A stretch of 64,000 nucleotides of DNA, taken from positions 434,001 through 498,000 of the forward strand of contig JAWPMT010000004.1 of assembly GCA_033344775.1 (NCBI GenBank), written 5' to 3'. The notes below the pieces were generated by a model that saw nothing but the letters and a program-made list of their open reading frames with translations, did not search any database and was not told where the DNA came from. Origin of the DNA: Cytophagales bacterium (GTDB lineage: Bacteria > Bacteroidota > Bacteroidia > Cytophagales > Cyclobacteriaceae). A program made the translations under genes and the position numbers. Below are positions 16,238 through 24,814 of the stretch, one piece after another. Numbering within the stretch: the first letter of the stretch is position 1; each line of letters starts with the position of its first letter.

Positions 16238-18019
16238 TCAATAAAAATCCGGTTGATCCAGTTTCTTCGCGATGCGTGTTGCCGCATTGAGTAATCCAAC
16301 ATGGCTGTACGCCTGAGGGAAGTTCCCCCACATGCTTCCGTCTCCTTCCTTCACATCTTCACTGAGTAAACCAACGTGATTGCTATAGGAAACCAGGTTT
16401 TGGAAGTACTCGATGGCTTCATCCAATCTACCAACACAGGCCAATGCTTCCACATACCAGAAAGCGCAGATCAGGAAAGTAGTTTCAGGCTCACCGAAAT
16501 CATCCTGATGCTTGTATCGGTAAAACAGTCCACCTGACGCATGAAGTTCTTTCTCCATGGCTTTCAAATGCTCCTTGGCTTTATCGGTATTCCCAGGGAG
16601 GTAATTCATCATGATGAGCTGCAAAGTACTCGCATCCATTCGGTCCACCCCTACGGCCTGAGCAAAACCCTTTTTCTCCGGCACGTAGCACTTCTCAATC
16701 ATTTTGGCAGATTTCACTTTCAGTTTGGCCGCCAAATCACCCATCTTCTGGTCTCCCAGAACCTTAGCGATCTTCATCGCCGCACTACTACCTGCCCAAT
16801 GGAACAAGTAGGTATAGCAATGATGTTGTGCCAGGTTTCGGAATTCCCATAGACCCGCATCCTGCTCATCAAAAGTCTTATCGATCATTTTCAGGGTCTT
16901 CCAGATCAATTCCGAAGTATCAAAGCGATCTGTAAAGATGATCCGCATGTCGTTGTACAATGGCAACAGCGACACCAATACCTGACCGTAGACATCATTC
17001 TGAATATGCGTATAAGCTTGATTACCTACCCGAACCGGGACATTACCCATGTATCCTGAAAGGTCCGTAGAGCGTTCATCAAGACTCTTGGTTCCGGTGA
17101 TGCCATAAAGTGGCTGGAACCGATCTTTTTCATCATGCGTGGTATTGAGGATGTAGTGGAAATACTTTTCCGATTCCTCAAAATGGCCAATATTATTGAA
17201 GGCGTTGAGTGTATAGAACGTATCTCGCATCCAGCAATAGCGATAATCCCAGTTTCGGGTACTTCCGGGTGATTCCGGCAAACTCGTTGTAGTCGCTGCA
17301 ATGATCGCACCTGTATCTTCGTATTGATGGATCTTCAGGATCAATGCCGACCGTATGGCTTCACGTTGATAAAAGTTAACGATACTCGCCGTTTTTACCC
17401 AATCTCGCCAATATTTGGTGGTTTTGTTCAAGAACACTTCCGCCGTTTCTTCCAGGGCAGCTTCCATTGGCGGTCCCCAGGTCATGACCAGGTATTTCGT
17501 CTCATTCAGGATGAAGCTCTGTTCCTCCATGATGTAGTTGAGCGAAATATTGGTCGTCAACCTAACCTCCGATTCCAAACCAAGAAAACGGACATGGTTG
17601 CTTCCGAGGCTATGTTGTGGCTCTACTTCACCGTATCCCCCTTTAGGTTGACATTTCACTATGATGTTTGGATTCCCTCTGACTCGTTCGATCTTTCTGA
17701 TCAACATCAATGGCTTGTAGTATCGGTCTTGCTGATAAAATCGAGGAGCAAAATCCGTGATCCGATACACGCCACTATCTCCTTCTACCTCCGTACAAAG
17801 CACGTTGGTGTTCTCAATGTAATATTGAGAAGAAATGAGCTTATCGCCTTGTGGCCGTACGGAGAATTCCCCACCCTTTTCAGGATCGATCATTCCTCCA
17901 AATATGAAGCTACTGTCAAACCGGGGCCAGCATAGCCAGGAAATATTAGTATTTAAGTGAACATGCGCTGTAAAAGCACAATTTCCAATCACTCCATAAT
18001 CATAAGTATGTCTGCTCAT
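16238..18019 (-). CDS. Glycoside hydrolase family 15 (glucoamylase/trehalase-like)
   Basis: 593 residues, no signal peptide, so cytosolic. The N-terminal beta-sandwich starts with YGVIGNCAFTAHV and WLCWPRFDSSFIFG. The (alpha/alpha)6 barrel holds the GH15 signature NWDYRYCWMRD, the GLWEFR segment with the general acid Glu, and LLSEDVKEGDGSMWGNFPQAYSHVGL with the general base Glu. GH15 enzymes cut alpha-glucosidic bonds with inversion; intracellular members include trehalases of actinobacteria. Its position tail-to-tail with the trehalose synthase fusion suggests trehalose or a related glucan as substrate, which is inference. The start at 18019 gives the conserved N-terminus. Confidence 0.9.
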   Translation of the reverse strand: MSRHTYDYGVIGNCAFTAHVHLNTNISWLCWPRFDSSFIFGGMIDPEKGGEFSVRPQGDKLISSQYYIENTNVLCTEVEGDSGVYRITDFAPRFYQQDRYYKPLMLIRKIERVRGNPNIIVKCQPKGGYGEVEPQHSLGSNHVRFLGLESEVRLTTNISLNYIMEEQSFILNETKYLVMTWGPPMEAALEETAEVFLNKTTKYWRDWVKTASIVNFYQREAIRSALILKIHQYEDTGAIIAATTTSLPESPGSTRNWDYRYCWMRDTFYTLNAFNNIGHFEESEKYFHYILNTTHDEKDRFQPLYGITGTKSLDERSTDLSGYMGNVPVRVGNQAYTHIQNDVYGQVLVSLLPLYNDMRIIFTDRFDTSELIWKTLKMIDKTFDEQDAGLWEFRNLAQHHCYTYLFHWAGSSAAMKIAKVLGDQKMGDLAAKLKVKSAKMIEKCYVPEKKGFAQAVGVDRMDASTLQLIMMNYLPGNTDKAKEHLKAMEKELHASGGLFYRYKHQDDFGEPETTFLICAFWYVEALACVGRLDEAIEYFQNLVSYSNHVGLLSEDVKEGDGSMWGNFPQAYSHVGLLNAATRIAKKLDQPDFY

Positions 18020-18263
18020 CGGGAATCTAAATAAAATGAAAGCGCAAGAAATATGATTTTCTTAAAGAAAACAATGAAAAATTATAGATTTAAACAGAAT
18101 GAATTCATTTTTTTACCAAAATAATCAACTAAGCGATCGATACTTGAATTTTAGCAACTTATACCTATCTTGATCGGCAGCTTCGGATTATTTCAAAGCC
18201 TCATGTCGTGCTAGTGATGGTAATCCAAGCTTTTGGTTATATTTGAACCAAGCCGTCTTATAC

Positions 18264-19355
18264 ATGTTTAGAAGATTTTTCAAGAATCCTCAGTTAGGGA
18301 TTTTGTTTGACATTTTTGTCGGTGTTGTCATCTATGTGATACTGCTTATTACCCTTGTACGGGTCGAAAGTATCAGTGACCAATCAGCACTCACCACCTA
18401 CTCCAATGCATTCTGGTATTCTATTGTCACGCTCACTACGGTGGGTTATGGCGACCTGTTCCCTGCAACAGTCTATGGCCGGTTCATTGGAGCAGTTTTT
18501 GTTTTGCTCAGCCTGAGCGTTCATATCGTATTAATTGGAACTTTCGTTAATCTCATGTCAACCATAAAGGAAAACCGAAAACTTGGCCTCGCTGGCATTA
18601 ATTTCACTGATCATGCCATCGTCATCGGATGGGATGACTTTGGAAAAATGGTCGTAGAACAGCTCATGGGGGTGGGTAAAAAGATTGTGATCGTTACTGA
18701 CAATAAATTGGAGCTTGAGCACATCTATGAGACGTACGATACAAAAAACATATTTGTCTTTTACAACGACTTGAAAAACTTTGAAGCGTTGGAAAAAGTC
18801 AATATAACGCACAGTTCTATCGTTTTTGTAAATCTTCCGGATGATACGGATAAACTGGTATGGATAGTCAATATCAGGAAAGTATACCCCGATCTGGAAT
18901 TTGTAGTGACGTTGGAGAATGGCGACCTAAAGAACACTTTTATCAGTGCCGGAGTGACCAACACCATTTCTAAACATGAGATCTCGTCCAAACTTCTGGC
19001 GAGCTATATGTTTGAGCCGGACGTTGCTTCTTACAGTGAGTCCATCATGTCATTTGCACAGTCAGATGGCGACTATGACATCAAGCAATTCCTGGTGACA
19101 CCTAGCAATCCTTATGTAGGCAAAACGTATCAGGAGACCTTCTTTGAACTGAAAAAGAAGTACAACTCTGTATTGATTGGTATTACCAAGCGAGATAAAT
19201 ACGGCAACAAAAGATTGATCAAAAATCCATTAGGAGACCTGAAGATCGGCATGGGTGACTACTTGATCGTGATCCTGAATGGAAAGGCATTCAAACTACT
19301 GAAGAAGGTCTTCAACGTTGAAGAGGGTGTTTTCAAGAACAAGAAAAAATCGTAA
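18264..19355 (+). CDS. Potassium channel with RCK (TrkA-N) domain
   Basis: About 363 residues from ATG at 18264; a TTG at 18243 would only add seven residues. Two membrane helices (about 15-37 and 75-100) flank a pore helix with the K+ selectivity filter TLTTVGYGD. The cytosolic part has a Rossmann RCK domain (HAIVIGWDDFGKMVVEQL; the usual G.G..G is G.DDFG here) and a TrkA-C-like tail (LKKKYNSVLIGI ... LKIGMGDYLIVIL). It is an MthK/KcsA-like ligand-gated K+ channel, likely tetrameric. The lipoprotein gene starts 1 bp after its stop. Confidence 0.9.
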   Translation: MFRRFFKNPQLGILFDIFVGVVIYVILLITLVRVESISDQSALTTYSNAFWYSIVTLTTVGYGDLFPATVYGRFIGAVFVLLSLSVHIVLIGTFVNLMSTIKENRKLGLAGINFTDHAIVIGWDDFGKMVVEQLMGVGKKIVIVTDNKLELEHIYETYDTKNIFVFYNDLKNFEALEKVNITHSSIVFVNLPDDTDKLVWIVNIRKVYPDLEFVVTLENGDLKNTFISAGVTNTISKHEISSKLLASYMFEPDVASYSESIMSFAQSDGDYDIKQFLVTPSNPYVGKTYQETFFELKKKYNSVLIGITKRDKYGNKRLIKNPLGDLKIGMGDYLIVILNGKAFKLLKKVFNVEEGVFKNKKKS

Positions 19356-19356
19356 G

Positions 19357-19821
19357 ATGCGTAGCAAAATCACATCCATCCTTACGATGATCATGCTGGT
19401 ACTAATTCTAGCAGGTTGCAGAAACAAAGCGCTCAATGAAGGAGAAGCCTTCAAACCAAAGGAACGCCATGAGAACATAACTTTTCACTTTGACCCAATC
19501 CAAGTAGATGGCGTGGATTACCTGATTCTGGAAAGAGACAACAACAATCCTCACGAAGGGTTTGGCTTCATGGCTTTTAGAGCCAATGTATTAATCGAAA
19601 AGCAAGATTCATTGATGGCGTATTTACAGACCGTCACGGATATGCAAACACGGATTTACGCAGAACTCACAAAAACCCCTCTGGAAGAAGCCCAGGTGCT
19701 CACTGATCAGTTGCTACAAGACAATCTAAGTACTCAACTGAAGGAAATTCAGAAGCTGGAATCTGAAGAGTTTGTGAGTACCCGGACCCGAAGAAGACCC
19801 AAGGAAGACAAGGACAAATAA
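19357..19821 (+). CDS. Small lipoprotein next to the K+ channel
   Basis: About 154 residues from ATG at 19357, which begins an ordinary lipoprotein signal peptide ending in the lipobox LILAGC. The rest is charged and helical toward the C-terminus (KEIQKLESEEF then a KR-rich tail). No family recognised. Only 1 bp separates it from the channel stop, so the two genes are co-expressed; an accessory role to the channel is speculation. Codons upstream of 19357 in the same frame lie inside the channel gene and are not needed. Confidence 0.65.
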   Translation: MRSKITSILTMIMLVLILAGCRNKALNEGEAFKPKERHENITFHFDPIQVDGVDYLILERDNNNPHEGFGFMAFRANVLIEKQDSLMAYLQTVTDMQTRIYAELTKTPLEEAQVLTDQLLQDNLSTQLKEIQKLESEEFVSTRTRRRPKEDKDK

Positions 19822-19824
19822 GTA

Positions 19825-19850
19825 ATGCCAGCACATTCAAGTACTGGCAT
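19825..19850. terminator. Weak hairpin between converging genes
   Basis: 7-bp stem ATGCCAG / CTGGCAT with a 12-base loop in the gap between the lipoprotein and GPP34 genes; followed by an AT-rich but interrupted tract. Confidence 0.4.
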
Positions 19851-19878
19851 CTATCAATCATTAATTTTTATTCCTTCT

Positions 19879-20514
19879 TTAAGGAAGTCTCTCAAAGTAA
19901 GCACGCAGATCGTGCAATGCTTTTGATGTATCAGGATCAACCGCAATAGAATCGGCAACATCCTTCGCCACCTTCTCTGCATCAATCAATTCGTCCTTAT
20001 CTCTGAATACTTCATCAAGAATGTTACAATCATAGATCAGGGACATTAACACAACGAACGCAGGAGTAGGCTTGGCATTCTTAAATACCATGGCCCGCAG
20101 GATGTTTCTAATTTCCTTCTCGTAAGCATAGTTGGCATTACCCATTCGCTCCGATAGTGGGATCCAAAGCAATTTGGTGGCCTCACGTTTCAGAATTCCT
20201 CTTTGAGAGAGTAATTCATCCAGGTCCGCCAAAATATCTTTGAAATGATCAGATAGGTGTTCTACCTGAGTCACTACATTTTTCCCGGAAACTACTTTCT
20301 TAGCAACGTCATCGAGGATCTTGTTACCAGTTCCCTCCTGACTAATCACTTTAACGACGCCTCCTTCCAGGCTAATTTTCTTGGTAATGTATAGTTCGAG
20401 TACAATCGCACTAATAACACCAGGGATGATTCTTTTCTCAGCAGCAGATAACAATCTACCCTCTTCATCATCCATAGCAATGAGATATAATCCTTCAGCG
20501 ATACTTAATTTCAT
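19879..20514 (-). CDS. GPP34 (GOLPH3/VPS74-like) family protein
   Basis: About 211 residues from ATG at 20514; the extra nine residues from a TTG at 20541 are not conserved-looking. The opening LSIAEGLYLIAMDDEEGRL and the ISAIVLELYITKKISLE segment match the GPP34 domain, known in eukaryotes as GOLPH3/VPS74, which binds phosphoinositides and glycosyltransferase tails. Bacterial members are frequent in Bacteroidota and actinobacteria, with no settled function; membrane lipid binding is a guess from the family. It lies convergent to the lipoprotein gene and upstream of nothing obvious in its own direction. Confidence 0.85.
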   Translation of the reverse strand: MKLSIAEGLYLIAMDDEEGRLLSAAEKRIIPGVISAIVLELYITKKISLEGGVVKVISQEGTGNKILDDVAKKVVSGKNVVTQVEHLSDHFKDILADLDELLSQRGILKREATKLLWIPLSERMGNANYAYEKEIRNILRAMVFKNAKPTPAFVVLMSLIYDCNILDEVFRDKDELIDAEKVAKDVADSIAVDPDTSKALHDLRAYFERLP

Positions 20515-20697
20515 CAGTCTACAGCATTTTTCGTCTTGCAACTTGAGAGAATTCGGTTCTGATTCTCCAGCTTAACCCTTCAGGTCGTTGCATGCCTGGT
20601 GGTTCTTCATAATGATTGAGTCCAATTGACGATCTGGTTGAGGGATTGACCAATCGAACCTATTCTATTTTCCAAATGCAAATTTTGGAAAAAACAT

Positions 20698-21984
20698 TTA
20701 CTTTTTCAATAGCATAGGGATGGTAAGCCCCTGTACCAGGATTGAGAACACCACACAACAATAGGTGGTGAACAATATAATATTCTTCACTTCTTCAGGA
20801 ATACCCGCTACATCAGACAAAGAAAGCGCCAGCGCAACAGAAATACCTCCACGAAGGCCTCCCCACCATAATATTTTTATGGTCCCTTCTTCAAACTTTC
20901 TGCGAAGCGAAAGGATACTGATAGGAATAGAAACTCCCAAAAACCTGGCAAATAGCACAATCATAATCCCTACTACACCAACAATGATCATGTCGATAGA
21001 GAAAGTTTTCGCAATAACGATCATTTCCAATCCGATCAATATGAACAGAATGGCATTTAAAGCTTCATCGAGTAAGTGCCAGAATTTGAAAACGTACTCT
21101 CCGGTCGCATTTGCGAGATTTTCATCCCGACCTTCGTTACCAATGAAGAGTCCCATCACCACCATAGCCAAAGGAGCTGAAACGTGTAGCAACTCAGCAA
21201 TGCGCCCGCCTACCATGACAAGTGTCAGGGTAACGAGAACTTCAAGCTCTACGTGATCATTATCAATAAAATCCAATAATCGGAAACCCAGGAAACCAAA
21301 AATAGCTCCCATAAGCACGCCGCCAATCACTTCTTTTCCGAACAGCATGGCGATATCAGCCGCCCCAGGAGCATGTGCTTCAGCAGCTTCTGCTCCTCCG
21401 TGATGCATGGCTTCTGGTGCGGCGATTCCCAAAATAGTCAGGAATACCACAACACCTACCCCATCATTAAAAAGCGATTCTCCGGCGATTTTCATCTCCA
21501 GGTTTTTGGAGAGGTTGAATTTCTTCACGAGTGCCAATACTGCAATTGGGTCTGTAGGTGAGATCAATGCCCCGAATAACAAACAATAGATCAATTCAAT
21601 TTTGTAACCCAGTATTGGGAAAGTCCAGTAGATCAGGTATCCAACAATGAAAGTGGACATGAGCGTCCCAAGTGTCGCCAGGGTAAATACCGGCACCCTT
21701 TCTTCCATTAATTTCTTCAAATTGATACTTAATGCTCCTGCAAACAGCAGGAAGTTGAGCATGACATTGAGGAGGACTTCCTGAAAATCAAATTCTTCTA
21801 TAATAGATTCTGCAACCCCACCGACTGCAGGAAATACGTATCCAAGCAATAGGATCACAACCGACATCATCAGAGCAATAGCCATCAACCCTATGGTAGA
21901 GGGCAACTTCAGTACTGTGATGTTGATCAATGTAAATACAGCTGCCAGAAAAATTAGCAGCGTGATTAGGTCGAGAATACTCAT
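20698..21984 (-). CDS. CPA1-type Na+(K+)/H+ antiporter
   Basis: 428 residues with about 12-13 membrane helices. The CPA1 signature [14 protein letters not shown] and the [10 protein letters not shown] motif (Asp ion-binding site) are present, as is [17 protein letters not shown] in the C-terminal helices. A loop around residues 195-210 is rich in His, Ala and Glu ([17 protein letters not shown]), possibly a pH or metal sensor. There is no large cytosolic C-terminal domain. It exchanges Na+ or K+ for protons at the inner membrane. It is divergent from the DD-peptidase gene. Confidence 0.93.
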   Translation of the reverse strand: MSILDLITLLIFLAAVFTLINITVLKLPSTIGLMAIALMMSVVILLLGYVFPAVGGVAESIIEEFDFQEVLLNVMLNFLLFAGALSINLKKLMEERVPVFTLATLGTLMSTFIVGYLIYWTFPILGYKIELIYCLLFGALISPTDPIAVLALVKKFNLSKNLEMKIAGESLFNDGVGVVVFLTILGIAAPEAMHHGGAEAAEAHAPGAADIAMLFGKEVIGGVLMGAIFGFLGFRLLDFIDNDHVELEVLVTLTLVMVGGRIAELLHVSAPLAMVVMGLFIGNEGRDENLANATGEYVFKFWHLLDEALNAILFILIGLEMIVIAKTFSIDMIIVGVVGIMIVLFARFLGVSIPISILSLRRKFEEGTIKILWWGGLRGGISVALALSLSDVAGIPEEVKNIILFTTYCCVVFSILVQGLTIPMLLKK

Positions 21985-22133
21985 TGGCGATAGGTGTAAT
22001 TCATACCTTTAAAAATCGACCCAAAGTAAGAATAAAAATATTACAAAAAAAATATCAAGCCACCTTAAATTCATCTGGCGAAATCCAGCAAAACTTATGT
22101 CATTTTCAAAGATATTGGCGTTTTTTACAATCC

Positions 22134-23438
22134 ATGAGTCGTAAAACCTACCTATTTCCGATTGCAATATTTTGGGTTAGCCTGATATTGATCAGTTGCT
22201 CTTCAGTGAAGCGAATTGCAGTAGAAAGGGATGTCAGGCGCCTGGTCGATAAATCTGATGTCTTCCGAAATGAATTGATCGGAATGTCCGTTTACGATCC
22301 CTATTTAGAGAAATATGTGGTCGACATCAATGCAGACAAGTATTTTACTCCTGCCTCGAATACCAAGTTACTGACGTTGTATGCGTCGGAATTGAACTTG
22401 AAAGATTCCATTCCAACGTTCGCCTACACGCAGCGCGGCGACAGCCTGATTATTCAACCTTTAGGTGACCCCACGTTCCTGCATCCTGATTTTGAGCAAC
22501 AGGTTGCCATACAGCGATTAAGGGGTTTTGGGCTCAAAAAATTATACATCCAGTATCCTGAAATTGATTTTCCGGGTTATGGTCCCGGATGGTCGTGGGA
22601 TGATTTCGGGTACGCCTTTCAGCCTGAACGCAATGCTTTCCCGATTTATGGCAATTTGGTTTGGGTAGAACAGCATTCAGCAACCAAAGTAACACCTGAT
22701 TTCTTTGAAGACTTTGTAGAATTTACGGAGGTACGTCCTCCATATCGCCGGGACAGGAACCAAAACTTGTTTCAATTCATCAAAAAATCACCCGATCTCG
22801 ACACCCTGATCCAGGTCTCACCTTTTGTTCCATCCAGAGAACTGGTACATGAACTGCTCGCTGATACCTTAAAGGCGGGCATTTCACAAGTAGCCACTCA
22901 ATATTCTTTACCGGATACCATTTTCAACGGACGTTCTCTCCCAATGACGGCCCTGATGATGCTTCGAAGTGATAATTTCCTCGCAGAACAAATGCTGTAC
23001 ATGGCGGCTGTTCAAAAACAATCAGGAAGCATGGAAGGGTTCATTCATAGCATGAAAACTGGAGACATGAAATTCGCTCCGGATTCATTGATCTGGGTCG
23101 ATGGGTCTGGACTAAGTCGATACAATATGTTAACTCCGCGGACCCTTGTCAGTATCCTCCACGAAACTTATCTCAATACGCCATGGCCTGAAATCGAGGT
23201 GGTATTCCCAACGGGGGGTGTTAGTGGTACGATCAGGAGCTGGTATGGTGCGGAAGCACCTTATGTATTTGCGAAGACCGGGACTTTAAGGCACAACCAT
23301 TGTCTCAGTGGATTCATAAAAACAAAATCGGGTAAAACGTTGATCTTCAGTTTTATGAACAACCATTTTACCCGATCTAATGCAGAGATCAAGCGAGCCA
23401 TGCAGACCCTGCTTGAAGATATCCGTGATTCTTACTGA
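22134..23438 (+). CDS. dacB: D-alanyl-D-alanine carboxypeptidase/endopeptidase, PBP4 type (S13)
   Basis: 434 residues from ATG at 22134, which opens a lipoprotein-type signal peptide ending LILISCSS; the frame is open upstream to 21984 but that part is not protein-like. The S13 motifs are present: SxxK in FTPASNTKLLTL, SxN-like DGSGLSRYN, and KTG in FAKTGTLRHN. The length is near that of PBP4. It trims stem peptides or opens cross-links in periplasmic peptidoglycan, here tethered to a membrane by lipid. Its 3' end overlaps the converging TolC gene by 7 bp. Confidence 0.9.
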   Translation: MSRKTYLFPIAIFWVSLILISCSSVKRIAVERDVRRLVDKSDVFRNELIGMSVYDPYLEKYVVDINADKYFTPASNTKLLTLYASELNLKDSIPTFAYTQRGDSLIIQPLGDPTFLHPDFEQQVAIQRLRGFGLKKLYIQYPEIDFPGYGPGWSWDDFGYAFQPERNAFPIYGNLVWVEQHSATKVTPDFFEDFVEFTEVRPPYRRDRNQNLFQFIKKSPDLDTLIQVSPFVPSRELVHELLADTLKAGISQVATQYSLPDTIFNGRSLPMTALMMLRSDNFLAEQMLYMAAVQKQSGSMEGFIHSMKTGDMKFAPDSLIWVDGSGLSRYNMLTPRTLVSILHETYLNTPWPEIEVVFPTGGVSGTIRSWYGAEAPYVFAKTGTLRHNHCLSGFIKTKSGKTLIFSFMNNHFTRSNAEIKRAMQTLLEDIRDSY

Positions 23439-24802
23439 CCGTATTTCTGCGTCAGTCCCCCGGTAAGTCGCATCAATGTAACCTGAGAATCCAGCAGGTC
23501 AAAGATGGATTGTAATCGAACTGTCGCTGCGGCGAGATTATTATTTTGCACCGTTCGATAATCAAAGGAATTGATGGTACCATTCTTAAATCGCTCCTCA
23601 GAAATTTCCAGATTCTGAACGGATGCCTGGTAGCGGCGATCGTTGATATCAAATAACTGCTTTCTAACCCGGTACTGGTCCAATGCTTGCACCAGGTCCC
23701 TACGAATCGTGGCTTTCAGTCTTTCTGTCTGAATATTGGCGATATCTTCTCTCAATACTGCTTCTCGGATCGCACGATTTACTTGTCCTCCTTGAAAGAG
23801 GTTCCAGGAGATGGTGAAGTTTATACCATAGGTAAAGTTTTCATTGTTCCCTGCATTCGTAACTGCACCTGTTTGTTGATCAGTTCTGAAATCAAGCGGC
23901 CAGTCACTGATATCCTGCCGATTTCGGGTCCAGGAATAATTTCCTCCTAAACTCAAAGTCGGATAACGATCCAATTGACGCAACCTTGTGGTTGATGCCA
24001 ATACTTGCTGCGTGAGGTACTGTTTGCGTAGATCCACGTTCTGTGATTCAATCTGTTGTTCCAGGTCCTCATAGGAAAGCTCATTGTATTCCACATCAAG
24101 ATCATCCGTGAAATTGTACTGTCGAGCTGGATTAGGTTCATCCAACAGGAAATTCAAATTGGAAACTGCATTTTGATAAACCAGCAACTGGTTGACGTAA
24201 TTAACACTATCCGTCAGGTAATTGCCTTCTTCCAATAACAAGTCCGTTGTAACTGCCGTACCTACTTCCAACCGAACCTTCAATAGTTCATACTTGTCAC
24301 TACTTAGTGCCAATTGTTTGCCGAACTCGTCAAGTCTTCGCTCTTGCAAAACTGCCCCATAATAACCAAGCACAATGGCCTGTAGGGTGTTAGCTACTAC
24401 GATATCTGCATTGCCTTGAGATTCGGCCTGCAATTGCTCCAATTGCCGCTTCCCAACAGTAATGTTAGCGATACTCAGCAGGTTCCAGTTCACATTTACA
24501 CCAGGTTGGATCTGGTTGGTTGTCGTTTTTGCTAAAATAGCAAATGGACTCAGGGCCTCTCGGTTATCGAACGTGTTTCTGCTACCCTGAAGGCTGGCAG
24601 ATAAACTGGGAAACAGGGCCGCCCAGTTATTATTCATCTGTGCGATCTCGATGTTCCTTTGTTCAACTTTAATATCAAAGTTGCGCTCAAGCCCTATGAT
24701 TACCGCATCATTGAGCGAAAGATCATCCTGCGCCTTCACGCACGGCAAAACCGTGATTACCAGAAGGATTGCCGTTAAAAACTTATGTTTCATTTTACTC
24801 AT
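23432..24802 (-). CDS. TolC-family outer membrane efflux protein
   Basis: 456 residues with a signal peptide (cleavage near CVKAQ) and two OEP repeats of long helices and short strands, e.g. LNDAVIIGLERNFDIKVEQRN at the start of the first and the second beginning near DLEQQIESQNVDLRKQYL. The strand ISWNLFQGGQVNRAIREA is the typical TolC beta/equatorial turn. It forms the trimeric outer-membrane duct. It is the last gene of the adaptor/RND/TolC operon, 12 bp after the permease gene. Confidence 0.93.
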   Translation of the reverse strand: MSKMKHKFLTAILLVITVLPCVKAQDDLSLNDAVIIGLERNFDIKVEQRNIEIAQMNNNWAALFPSLSASLQGSRNTFDNREALSPFAILAKTTTNQIQPGVNVNWNLLSIANITVGKRQLEQLQAESQGNADIVVANTLQAIVLGYYGAVLQERRLDEFGKQLALSSDKYELLKVRLEVGTAVTTDLLLEEGNYLTDSVNYVNQLLVYQNAVSNLNFLLDEPNPARQYNFTDDLDVEYNELSYEDLEQQIESQNVDLRKQYLTQQVLASTTRLRQLDRYPTLSLGGNYSWTRNRQDISDWPLDFRTDQQTGAVTNAGNNENFTYGINFTISWNLFQGGQVNRAIREAVLREDIANIQTERLKATIRRDLVQALDQYRVRKQLFDINDRRYQASVQNLEISEERFKNGTINSFDYRTVQNNNLAAATVRLQSIFDLLDSQVTLMRLTGGLTQKYGQ

Positions 24803-24814
24803 TGGTCAGGTTGA

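Noticed and set aside
17324-17935. 203-residue plus-strand frame opposite GH15
   Set aside because: Lies across conserved GH15 motifs on the other strand; no known motif.
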